A stretch of DNA of 5,400 nt, from the NCBI GenBank assembly GCA_016182435.1, contig JACPGN010000259.1:1-5400 (forward strand), in the 5' to 3' direction. Below the pieces are notes generated by a model, which had not been told where the DNA came from, did not search any database, and worked only from the letters and a program-made list of their open reading frames with translations. Positions 1 through 4,975 of this stretch are shown here, piece after piece (positions within the stretch are counted from its first letter, which is position 1; each line of letters starts with the position of its first letter). The position numbers and the translations under genes were made by a program. This DNA comes from Lentisphaerota bacterium. Its GTDB lineage: Bacteria > Verrucomicrobiota > Kiritimatiellia > JAAZAB01.

Positions 1-420
1 AACGGCGGCGAGGATTTTGCCCTGGGCATCCTGAAATTCGCCAATGGCGAGCACGCCTTCATTGAGGGCAATTACATCACCGTGGGCGGGATGGACGATA
101 AGGTCGAAATTTACGGGTCGGAGGGCAACCTCAAGGCCGATCTAACCTTTGGCTCGTCTTTAAGCGTCTATAGCCGGCCCGGTTACGGCTACGTCATCGA
201 AAAAACCGATAATACAATCGGCTGGACCAAGCCGGCGGTGGACGAGTTTCTGAACCTGGGCTATGTTGACGAGCTGGCTTACGCGGTTGATTGCGTGCGG
301 CAGAAGCGCGCGGTGCAATATGGTTGCAGCGGCGAGCTGGGCCTGGCCTGCGTTGAAATTATTACGGCCCTATACCAGTCGAACGAGACGGGCGCGTTAG
401 TGCGCGGCCGGTGGGGCTGA
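1..420 (+). CDS. Gfo/Idh/MocA-family oxidoreductase, C-terminal part (5' truncated by window edge)
   Basis: The reading frame is open from base 1 to a TGA at 418-420, giving 139 residues; the N-terminal Rossmann domain lies outside the window. What remains matches the C-terminal alpha/beta domain of the Gfo/Idh/MocA family: a beta-strand stretch (LGILKFANGEHAFIEGNY), the family-typical 'VEIYGSEGNL' segment around residues 34-43 of the visible part, and the closing helix pattern 'VDELAYAVDCVRQ...GELGLACVEIITALYQSNETGALV'. Members are NAD(P)-dependent dehydrogenases acting on sugars, inositols or sugar acids. The substrate cannot be told from this domain, and the cofactor-binding and catalytic EKP motifs are not visible. 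The gene lies 9 bp upstream of a sugar-acid SDR and is probably co-transcribed with it, so a role in uronate or related sugar conversion is inferred. Family assignment is firm; substrate is open. Confidence 0.85.
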   Translation, partial: NGGEDFALGILKFANGEHAFIEGNYITVGGMDDKVEIYGSEGNLKADLTFGSSLSVYSRPGYGYVIEKTDNTIGWTKPAVDEFLNLGYVDELAYAVDCVRQKRAVQYGCSGELGLACVEIITALYQSNETGALVRGRWG

Positions 421-429
421 AAACCGATC

Positions 430-1278
430 ATGAAAAATAATCCTTCCGTCAAGCTTAACGAATTGTTTTCGCTCTCCGGCAAAGTGGCGGCCATTACCGG
501 CGCGGGGGGCGTGCTGTTTGGCGCGGTGGCGCGCGGTCTAGCCGCTCTGGGCGTCAAGGTGGCTGCTCTCGACTTGCGCCTGAATGAAGCCAGCCAAACC
601 GCCAATGACATCACGGCTGAGGGCGGCGAGGCCCTGGCCGCTGAAATTGACGTGCTCAAGCCGGAGAGCGTGACTAAGGCCAAGGACGCTGTGCTGGCGC
701 GGTTTGGCCGGATAGATATTCTCATCAACGGCGCCGGCGGCAACCACCCCAAGGCCATTACCAAACAGGAGGAGGGACTTTTCTTTTCCGATCTTTCCGT
801 GGATGGCATCCGCTTTACCTTCGATTTAAACATCATGGGCACGGTTATTCCTTCCATGATCTTCGGCAAGGTCATGATCCAGCAGGGCGCCGGAGTCATC
901 ATCAACACATCGTCCATGAGCGCCGACACGCCCTTGAGCCGCACGCTGGCCTACTCAGCCGCCAAAGCGGGGGTCAGTAATTTCACGAAATGGCTGGCCG
1001 CCTACATGGCGTTCAACCATTCGCCGCAAATCCGGGTCAACGAAATCCGCCCGGGCTTCTTCCCTACCCTGCAGAATGCCGACCTGATCAATAAGACCCC
1101 CGGTACCCTCACGGCCACGCGGGGCGGCGATATCCTGGGCAAAACGCCGATGAAACGTTACGGCAAGCCCGAAGAACTGCTCGGCGCTATCGTCTACCTC
1201 TGTTCGCCCGCCGCCTCTTTCACCACCGGCAGCAGCATTGCGATTGACGGCGGGTTCGGCTCATTCTCGGGCGTGTGA
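430..1278 (+). CDS. uxuB: SDR-family dehydrogenase, probable D-mannonate oxidoreductase (YjmF/UxuB-like)
   Basis: A 282-residue classical short-chain dehydrogenase. Visible motifs are the nucleotide-binding TGAGGVLFG (23-31), an acidic D48 at the end of beta-2 that favours NAD(H), NGAGG (100-104), N134, S162, and the YxxxK pair Y175/K179. The full N-S-Y-K tetrad is therefore present. The stretch 'NGAGGNHPKA', the 'PGFFPTLQN' segment after the active site and the C-terminal 'IDGGFGSFSGV' resemble the Bacillus-type SDR mannonate oxidoreductases, which interconvert D-fructuronate and D-mannonate; they differ from KduD or FabG. KDG kinase and KDPG aldolase genes downstream support that role. The upstream gene ends 9 bp before the ATG, suggesting one transcript. 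No clear Shine-Dalgarno precedes the ATG; the start is chosen because the SDR fold begins about 16 residues in. The alternative is another sugar-acid SDR, such as a gluconate or 2-deoxygluconate dehydrogenase. SDR membership is near certain; substrate is moderately supported. Confidence 0.85.
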   Translation: MKNNPSVKLNELFSLSGKVAAITGAGGVLFGAVARGLAALGVKVAALDLRLNEASQTANDITAEGGEALAAEIDVLKPESVTKAKDAVLARFGRIDILINGAGGNHPKAITKQEEGLFFSDLSVDGIRFTFDLNIMGTVIPSMIFGKVMIQQGAGVIINTSSMSADTPLSRTLAYSAAKAGVSNFTKWLAAYMAFNHSPQIRVNEIRPGFFPTLQNADLINKTPGTLTATRGGDILGKTPMKRYGKPEELLGAIVYLCSPAASFTTGSSIAIDGGFGSFSGV

Positions 1279-1287
1279 TATGTGTAG

Positions 1288-1306
1288 GCGGGGTCGCTGA
1301 CCCCGC
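1288..1306. repeat. Perfect 8-bp hairpin, GC-rich palindrome 1
   Basis: GCGGGGTC (1288-1295) is followed by the 3-nt loop GCT and its exact reverse complement (1299-1306). It starts 10 bases after the SDR stop codon. No T-run follows, so it is not a standard intrinsic terminator. It is the first of several palindromes in this spacer and resembles a REP-type dispersed element or a 3'-end RNA-stabilising hairpin. Confidence 0.75.
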
Positions 1307-1310
1307 TCTT

Positions 1311-1329
1311 CCGGCCTCAACGAGGCCGG
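1311..1329. repeat. Perfect 8-bp hairpin, GC-rich palindrome 2
   Basis: CCGGCCTC (1311-1318), loop AAC, then its exact reverse complement (1322-1329). It begins only 4 bases after palindrome 1 ends and has the same geometry (8-bp stem, 3-nt loop) with unrelated stem sequence. That points to a conserved structural design more than simple duplication. Confidence 0.75.
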
Positions 1330-1330
1330 C

Positions 1331-1360
1331 TTCCGCCCTGGCGGATCCGCACAGGCGGAA
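1331..1360. repeat. TCCGCC/GGCGGA palindromic element, copy 1
   Basis: TTCCGCC (1331-1337) can pair with GGCGGAA (1354-1360). Alternative small stems are possible: TCCGCC 1332-1337 with GGCGGA 1340-1345, or TCCGC 1346-1350 with GCGGA 1355-1359. The part from 1338 to 1360 closely matches 4788-4811 at the other end of the window: 19 positions agree across 24 aligned columns. It is therefore probably a dispersed repeat, not a gene-specific signal. Confidence 0.6.
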
Positions 1361-1392
1361 CAGAATGCAGAAGAGGCGTTTTTTCGCTGAAG

Positions 1393-1411
1393 CCGGGGGC
1401 GGTGCCCCCGG
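1393..1411. repeat. Perfect 8-bp hairpin, GC-rich palindrome 3
   Basis: CCGGGGGC (1393-1400), loop GGT, then its exact reverse complement (1404-1411). It repeats the 8-bp stem and 3-nt loop layout of palindromes 1 and 2. It ends 34 bases before the next start codon. The bases after it (TATTTTGG) are not a convincing U-tract, so terminator function is doubtful; an attenuating or mRNA-protecting role is possible. Confidence 0.7.
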
Positions 1412-1445
1412 TATTTTGGAATAATCCGGATTTGACAACACGCTC

Positions 1446-2414
1446 ATGAAATTTAACGTGGTAATTGCCGATGACCGTTACCACCATTACCGGGAGGAAA
1501 CGGACGTGCTCAACGCCATCGGCGCGGAGATTGTCCCAATCAAAAGCCAGGTCGCCGCCGATTTGCAACAGGCTTGCCGCTCGGCTGATGGCCTCATTGT
1601 CAACCTGGCGTCGATCACCGCCGAGGTAATCGCGGCCATGACGCGCTGTAAGATCATTGCGCGTTACGGGGTCGGCTACGACAACGTGGACTTGCCCGCC
1701 GCGACGGCGCGGGGCATCTGGGTGGCCAACGTGCCGGATTATTGCGGTGAGGATGTTTCCGACCAGGCGTTGGCCTTGCTGATGAGCTGTGTGCGCAAGG
1801 TGGCCTTGCGCGACCGGCAAGTCCGCGCCGGCATCTGGAACATTCAGAGCGCGGGACCGCAATGGCGCCTCCAGGGCAAAACTTTCGTTTTTTTCGGGTT
1901 TGGCCAGATTGCGCGCATTCTGCATCGCAAGCTGAGCGGTTTCCAGTTGAAACGCAGCCTGGTTTATGATCCCTTTCTGGATGCCGAAGCCATACGCGCC
2001 CTGGGCGCGGAAAAAACCGATTGGCCCACGGCCCTGCGCGAAGGCGATTTTCTCTCCATCCACATGCCGCTCAACGACCAGACCCGCGGAATGTTCAACG
2101 AGGCGGCCTTCCGCCAGATGAAGCCGACGGCCATCCTGATCAACACTTCGCGCGGACCAATCATTGATGAGCGCGCGCTGGAGCGGGCCTTGCGCGAGGG
2201 CTGGATCAACAGCGCCGGCTTGGATGTATTTGCGCAGGAGCCGGTGGCGCGCGACCATCCGCTGCTCAAGCTGGACAACATCACGGTTTCGGGCCACACC
2301 GGCTGGTACACGGAAGAGTCGCAGACCGAACTCAAGCGTAAGGCGGCGGAAAACGTGCGGGACGCGCTTACCCGGGGAAAGCCGAAATACGCGGTGAATA
2401 AGATAGCTACCTGA
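1446..2414 (+). CDS. D-2-hydroxyacid dehydrogenase, CtBP-like subgroup
   Basis: A 322-residue NAD-dependent D-isomer-specific 2-hydroxyacid dehydrogenase, full length for the family. Visible features are the substrate-domain motif RYGVGYDNVD (73-82), the dinucleotide motif GFGQIA (151-156), D175 at the end of the following strand (NAD preference), the NTSRG motif with catalytic R236, DVFAQEP with E265, and H284 in 'SGHTGWYTEES'. The R-E-H triad is intact. In most relatives the dinucleotide motif ends in Gly (GxGxxG); here it ends in Ala156, a variation seen in some members. The 'H-x-x-W-Y-x-E-E-S' ending recalls the C-terminal-binding-protein-like subgroup, as opposed to SerA or lactate dehydrogenase. 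Such enzymes interconvert 2-keto and 2-hydroxy acids; the physiological substrate is unknown. Its place between uronate genes suggests a sugar-derived keto or hydroxy acid. No Shine-Dalgarno is seen before the ATG; the start fits the family N-terminus. Confidence 0.88.
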   Translation: MKFNVVIADDRYHHYREETDVLNAIGAEIVPIKSQVAADLQQACRSADGLIVNLASITAEVIAAMTRCKIIARYGVGYDNVDLPAATARGIWVANVPDYCGEDVSDQALALLMSCVRKVALRDRQVRAGIWNIQSAGPQWRLQGKTFVFFGFGQIARILHRKLSGFQLKRSLVYDPFLDAEAIRALGAEKTDWPTALREGDFLSIHMPLNDQTRGMFNEAAFRQMKPTAILINTSRGPIIDERALERALREGWINSAGLDVFAQEPVARDHPLLKLDNITVSGHTGWYTEESQTELKRKAAENVRDALTRGKPKYAVNKIAT

Positions 2415-2442
2415 GACAGACTTAATTGACGCCATACTGGAA

Positions 2443-2525
2443 AACATCGAACATCCAACATCGAACGCCGAACGCCGAATATTAACGGCAAAATGCTTTT
2501 ACTTCGATGTTGGATGTTCGATGTT
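2443..2525. repeat. 23-bp perfect inverted repeat with 37-bp spacer
   Basis: Bases 2443-2465 are exactly reverse-complementary to 2503-2525, separated by 37 bases (2466-2502). As RNA this would give a long stable stem-loop between the hydroxyacid dehydrogenase and the aldolase genes. Inside the loop GCCG (2474-2477) can also pair with CGGC (2486-2489). The arms are built of heptamer repeats, listed separately. No T-run follows the stem, so it is not a classical terminator. It may be a mobile-type palindromic repeat or affect mRNA processing between the two genes. Confidence 0.85.
2444..2478 (+). repeat. Heptamer tandem array, left arm (5 units)
   Basis: Five head-to-tail 7-bp units fill this stretch with no gaps. 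With A = ACATCGA, B = ACATCCA and C = ACGCCGA, the order is A-B-A-C-C. All units share the frame AC-N-N-C/T-N-A, so this looks like decayed short tandem repeats. It begins 29 bases after the hydroxyacid dehydrogenase stop codon. Confidence 0.8.
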
Positions 2526-2538
2526 CAGCGTTCGATGT
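2504..2538 (-). repeat. Heptamer tandem array, right arm (5 units, inverted)
   Basis: Read on the minus strand from 2538 down to 2504, five contiguous heptamers follow the order A-C'-A-B-A, where A = ACATCGA, B = ACATCCA and C' = ACGCTGA. The three units nearest the centre pair exactly with the first three units of the left array. The array lies 54 bases upstream of the aldolase start. Confidence 0.8.
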
Positions 2539-2582
2539 TTGCTTTCAACGAATAGCTTTTTAACCGTTAGACAATGCATATG

Positions 2583-2588
2583 AGGGGG
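2583..2588 (+). promoter_or_regulatory. Shine-Dalgarno-like site for the aldolase
   Basis: AGGGGG ends 4 bases before the ATG at 2593. Two other ATGs just upstream (2574 and 2580) are out of frame with the aldolase, so this purine-rich tract supports 2593 as the start. It is the strongest ribosome-binding site in the window. Confidence 0.55.
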
Positions 2589-2592
2589 ACCT

Positions 2593-3558
2593 ATGAACGC
2601 TGTTCTTCAACAAATTGGTAATTTTGGCCTGGTGCCCGTGGTGAAGATTGACAATGCCGCCGACGCCGTGCCGCTGGCGCGGGCCTTACAGGAAGGCGGC
2701 TTGCCCGTGGCGGAAATCACCTTCCGCACGGCGGCGGCGGAAGAAGCCATCCGGAATATCGCCCGGAGTGCGCCCGAAATCCTATTGGGCGCCGGCACGG
2801 TGTTGACCGTTGAGCAGGCCGAGCGCGCCATGAAGGCCGGGGCTAAGTTCATTGTGACGCCCGGGTTCAGTTCGGCGGTAGTAAAGTTCTGCGCCGAGCG
2901 CGCCATTCCGATTACGCCCGGCATAGCCACGCCAACCGAAATTCAAATGGCTTTAGAGCACAACCTGGCGGTTGTTAAATTTTTCCCGGCCGATGCCTTT
3001 GGCGGCGTAAAAACCCTGAAGGCCCTGAGCGCGCCCTTTGGGGGAGTGCAGTTTATTCCCACGGGCGGCTTAAGCGCGGTGAACCTGGCCGAATATATCC
3101 TTTTCCCCAAAGTGCTGGCCTGTGGCGGTAGCTGGATGGTGAAGGATGAATTGATCAAGCAAGGCCAATTTGCCGAAATCACGCGCCTGACGCGCGAAGC
3201 CATTGAGATTATGCTGGGCTTCGAGCTGGCCCACGTGGGAGTAAACACGGCGGATGCGGCCGCATCGCTGGGGGTGGCTCGACAATTGGCTGCGGTCTTC
3301 AACCTGCCGCTCAAGGAGGGTACCAGCTCCAACTTTGCCGGCAAGGGCGTTGAAATCAACAAGAGCTTTGGCGTGGGCGCCCACGGCCATATCGCCATGG
3401 CCACCAACAGTATTACGCGGGCTTGTGTTTGGCTGGAGCGCAAGGGCGTGGCCATTGACCCGAACTCGGCTAAAAAGGACCCCTCCGGCGCGCTCCTCGC
3501 CGTGTATTTGAAAGACGAAATCGGCGGGTTCGCCGTGCATCTTTTGCAGAAGAAATAA
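2593..3558 (+). CDS. KDPG/KHG aldolase fused to a C-terminal VOC (glyoxalase-like) domain
   Basis: This 321-residue protein is about 110 residues longer than a standard Eda aldolase. Residues 1-208 form the class I aldolase barrel: EITFRT (41-46, with E41 and R45), GAGTV (66-70), IVTPG (87-91), PGIATPTE (109-116), Schiff-base lysine K129 in KFFPAD, phosphate-binding PTGG (156-159) and GGSWM (178-182). It should cleave 2-keto-3-deoxy-6-phosphogluconate to pyruvate and glyceraldehyde-3-phosphate, and possibly 2-keto-4-hydroxyglutarate. Residues 210-321 have two beta-alpha-beta-beta-beta halves typical of VOC proteins, beginning 'GFELAHVGVN' and 'GHIAMATN'. H214, E254, H266 and H316 fall where metal ligands usually sit. 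From memory, similar long aldolases occur in Clostridia-type bacteria, but the role of the second domain is unknown to me. KDG kinase, the preceding step, is encoded next downstream. The frame runs through the junction, so the fusion is not caused by a missing stop. Confidence 0.92.
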   Translation: MNAVLQQIGNFGLVPVVKIDNAADAVPLARALQEGGLPVAEITFRTAAAEEAIRNIARSAPEILLGAGTVLTVEQAERAMKAGAKFIVTPGFSSAVVKFCAERAIPITPGIATPTEIQMALEHNLAVVKFFPADAFGGVKTLKALSAPFGGVQFIPTGGLSAVNLAEYILFPKVLACGGSWMVKDELIKQGQFAEITRLTREAIEIMLGFELAHVGVNTADAAASLGVARQLAAVFNLPLKEGTSSNFAGKGVEINKSFGVGAHGHIAMATNSITRACVWLERKGVAIDPNSAKKDPSGALLAVYLKDEIGGFAVHLLQKK

Positions 3559-3560
3559 TT

Positions 3561-3633
3561 GCCACAAAAAAGCACAAGAAACACAAATAATATTCTGGTT
3601 TTTTAATATGTGAGTTTTGTGCATCTTTGTGGC
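3561..3633. repeat. Imperfect inverted repeat of CACAA-rich units
   Basis: Bases 3561-3577 (GCCACAAA then AAAGCACAA) are matched by the reverse complement of 3617-3633 with 2 mismatches in 17. Both arms contain repeated CACAA-type words, and the left arm continues with AAACACAAA. The element begins 2 bases after the aldolase stop codon and fills most of the 108-bp gap before the kinase. It lacks a downstream T-run. It resembles widely dispersed 'GCCACAAAG-GCACAAAG' repeats that I recall from environmental bacterial genomes; that recollection is unverified. Confidence 0.7.
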
Positions 3634-3651
3634 TAAAAATGACTTAAATAA

Positions 3652-3656
3652 AAGGA
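3652..3656 (+). promoter_or_regulatory. Shine-Dalgarno-like site for the KDG kinase
   Basis: AAGGA ends 10 bases before the ATG at 3667, slightly long spacing but in an otherwise A-rich, unstructured leader. It supports the ATG at 3667, as does the immediate start of the PfkB beta-strand ([11 protein letters not shown]). Confidence 0.45.
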
Positions 3657-3666
3657 AAATAGAATA

Positions 3667-4698
3667 ATGAACAATAGAATAATCACCTTTGGTGAAATCA
3701 TGCTGCGGCTGAAATCGCCGGGATTCGAGCGGTTGTTCCAGTCGCCGCTCCTGGAAGCGACCTTCGGTGGGGGCGAGGCCAATGTGGCGGTGTCGCTGGC
3801 GAATTTCGGCCTGAATGCGGCTTTTGTGACCGTCCTGCCGAAAAACGAAATTGGGGACGCCTGTATCGCGGAACTGCGCCGCTTCGGCGTGGACACCGCG
3901 CTCATCGTCCGAGGCTCCGGCCGCATGGGCATTTACTACTTAGAGAACGGGGCTGGTCAACGCGCCTCGAAAGTGATTTATGATCGCGCCCATTCCGCGA
4001 TTGCCTTGGCCACCTCCGGCGCGCTGGATTGGAAGAAAATTTTTGCCGGCGCCACCTGGTTCCACATTACCGGCATTACTCCGGCCATCAGCCAATCCGC
4101 CGCCGACCTTTCCCTGGAAGCGGTGCAGGCGGCCCGGCAGGCCGGGCTGACCGTGTCCTGCGATTTCAATTATCGGGGCAAATTGTGGAAATACGGCAAG
4201 AGCGCTCCGGAGGTCATGACCGCGCTGGTCAAGTTCGTGGATATCGGCATCGCCAACGAGGAAGATTGCCAGAAATCGCTGGGCATCAAGTCGGAGATTA
4301 AGGTTGAGCAGGGCCGGCTCGACCCGGCGCAATACCGGGAGCTGACCGAAAAGGTGCTCAAGGCATTTCCCAACCTGAAAATGATCGCCATTACCCTGCG
4401 CGAAAGCCACAGCGCCGACAGCAACGGCTGGTCCGCCTGCCTGAACGACGGAAAGCAGTTCCTGGTAAGCCGTAAATATGAAATTACCGACATTGTGGAT
4501 CGCGTGGGCGGCGGCGATGCGTTTGCCGCCGGACTGATTTACGGGCTCCTCAGCGGCAAGGGGCCCGAAGCGGCCCTGAATTTCGCGGTAGCCGCCAGTT
4601 GCCTCAAGCACACCATTCCCGGCGACTTTAATCGCGTCACGGCGGACGAGGCGGAAAAGCTCTCCGGCGGCGAAGGCTCCGGCCGTGTACAAAGATAA
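3667..4698 (+). CDS. kdgK: 2-keto-3-deoxygluconate kinase (PfkB/ribokinase family)
   Basis: A 343-residue cytoplasmic sugar kinase that should phosphorylate KDG with ATP to give KDPG, the substrate of the aldolase encoded just upstream. PfkB signatures are the N-terminal GGGEANVA (34-41) and the C-terminal DRVGGGDAF (278-286) with catalytic base D284 and the GGGD anion hole. Substrate-type features match KDG kinases: Y90, YDRAHSA (105-111, with Y105 and R107), and DFNYRGKLW (166-174, with R170). By comparison with the known Thermus KDG kinase these line up with keto-acid-binding residues. The C-terminal 'GSGRVQR' tail is also common in this subgroup. Fructokinase is the main alternative, but the motif set and the neighbouring aldolase favour KDG kinase. 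It is the last gene of the block, ending TAATAA. Confidence 0.93.
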   Translation: MNNRIITFGEIMLRLKSPGFERLFQSPLLEATFGGGEANVAVSLANFGLNAAFVTVLPKNEIGDACIAELRRFGVDTALIVRGSGRMGIYYLENGAGQRASKVIYDRAHSAIALATSGALDWKKIFAGATWFHITGITPAISQSAADLSLEAVQAARQAGLTVSCDFNYRGKLWKYGKSAPEVMTALVKFVDIGIANEEDCQKSLGIKSEIKVEQGRLDPAQYRELTEKVLKAFPNLKMIAITLRESHSADSNGWSACLNDGKQFLVSRKYEITDIVDRVGGGDAFAAGLIYGLLSGKGPEAALNFAVAASCLKHTIPGDFNRVTADEAEKLSGGEGSGRVQR

Positions 4699-4720
4699 TA
4701 ATTTCTTTCCAGGCCCTAAG

Positions 4721-4736
4721 GCGGGCTAAAGCCCGC
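4721..4736. repeat. Small perfect hairpin downstream of kdgK
   Basis: GCGGGC (4721-4726), loop TAAA, then GCCCGC (4731-4736). It lies 22 bases after the kdgK stop codon. It could protect the 3' end of the transcript. A terminator role is weakly supported because no T-run follows (AACCCAAATT). Confidence 0.6.
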
Positions 4737-4740
4737 AACC

Positions 4741-4923
4741 CAAATTCGAAATCCTAATTTCGAAGCACGAAACAAATTCTCATGCCACTGGCAGATCCGC
4801 CTCTGGCGGAAAATGGCAAAAATATCAATGACAAAAACATGGAAAAACGTCTTTGTTTGGAATTTTGGCCATTTGGATTTTGGTATTGTTTCGAATTTCG
4901 GATTTCGTGTTTCGGATTTTCAG
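4741..4923. repeat. Long AT-rich imperfect inverted repeat
   Basis: The left half (about 4741-4840) is built of words such as TTCGAA, CACGAAACAA and ATGGCAAAAAT. The right half (about 4851-4923) carries the inverted counterparts, including TTGTTTCGAATTTCGG and ATTTTGGCCATTTGG. For example AAATGGC (4811-4817) faces GGCCATTT (4867-4874), and CGAAACAA (4767-4774) faces TTGTTTCG (4886-4893). A GC-rich palindrome (copy 2) sits inside the left half, and about 24 extra bases there have no partner on the right. Together with the hairpin at 4721 this accounts for most of the space between kdgK and the convergent frame. A 65-codon frame across it is judged spurious. Confidence 0.65.
4788..4811. repeat. 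TCCGCC/GGCGGA palindromic element, copy 2
   Basis: It contains TCCGCC (4796-4801), loop TCT, and GGCGGA (4805-4810), and matches 1338-1360 in 19 of 24 aligned columns. It is markedly more GC-rich than its surroundings and interrupts the left half of the AT-rich inverted repeat, as expected for a small inserted palindromic element. Confidence 0.6.
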
Positions 4924-4975
4924 TTTATCAGAAAAATGTTCTCCGCAAACGTGTGTCATGTTTTAACGGAACGAT

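Noticed and set aside
279..944. 221-codon minus-strand open frame over the first two genes
   Set aside because: It spans the junction of two clear plus-strand genes and shows only low-information composition.
1288..1411. Intrinsic terminator after the SDR gene
   Set aside because: The hairpins are strong, but none is followed by a T-tract in the plus direction, so rho-independent termination is not supported.
1432..1437. TTGACA as a -35 promoter box before the hydroxyacid dehydrogenase
   Set aside because: At the usual spacing the -10 box would fall inside the coding region near 1455, where no TATAAT-like sequence is seen.
1317..2447. Long 376-codon minus-strand open frame
   Set aside because: It lies antisense across the well-supported hydroxyacid dehydrogenase. 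Its translation shows no recognisable domain, and its length reflects the GC-rich codon bias of the opposite strand.
2444..2538. Possible CRISPR array
   Set aside because: The units are 7 bp with no spacers and are arranged as two inverted blocks; this does not fit CRISPR repeat-spacer structure.
3940..4692. 250-codon minus-strand open frame opposite kdgK
   Set aside because: It is antisense to a kinase with complete family motifs and has no domain signature of its own; a shadow frame.
4939..4973. Hairpin terminator for the minus-strand frame (GTTC...GAAC ends)
   Set aside because: Only the outer 4 and inner 4 bases pair, with about five mismatches between; too weak to call.
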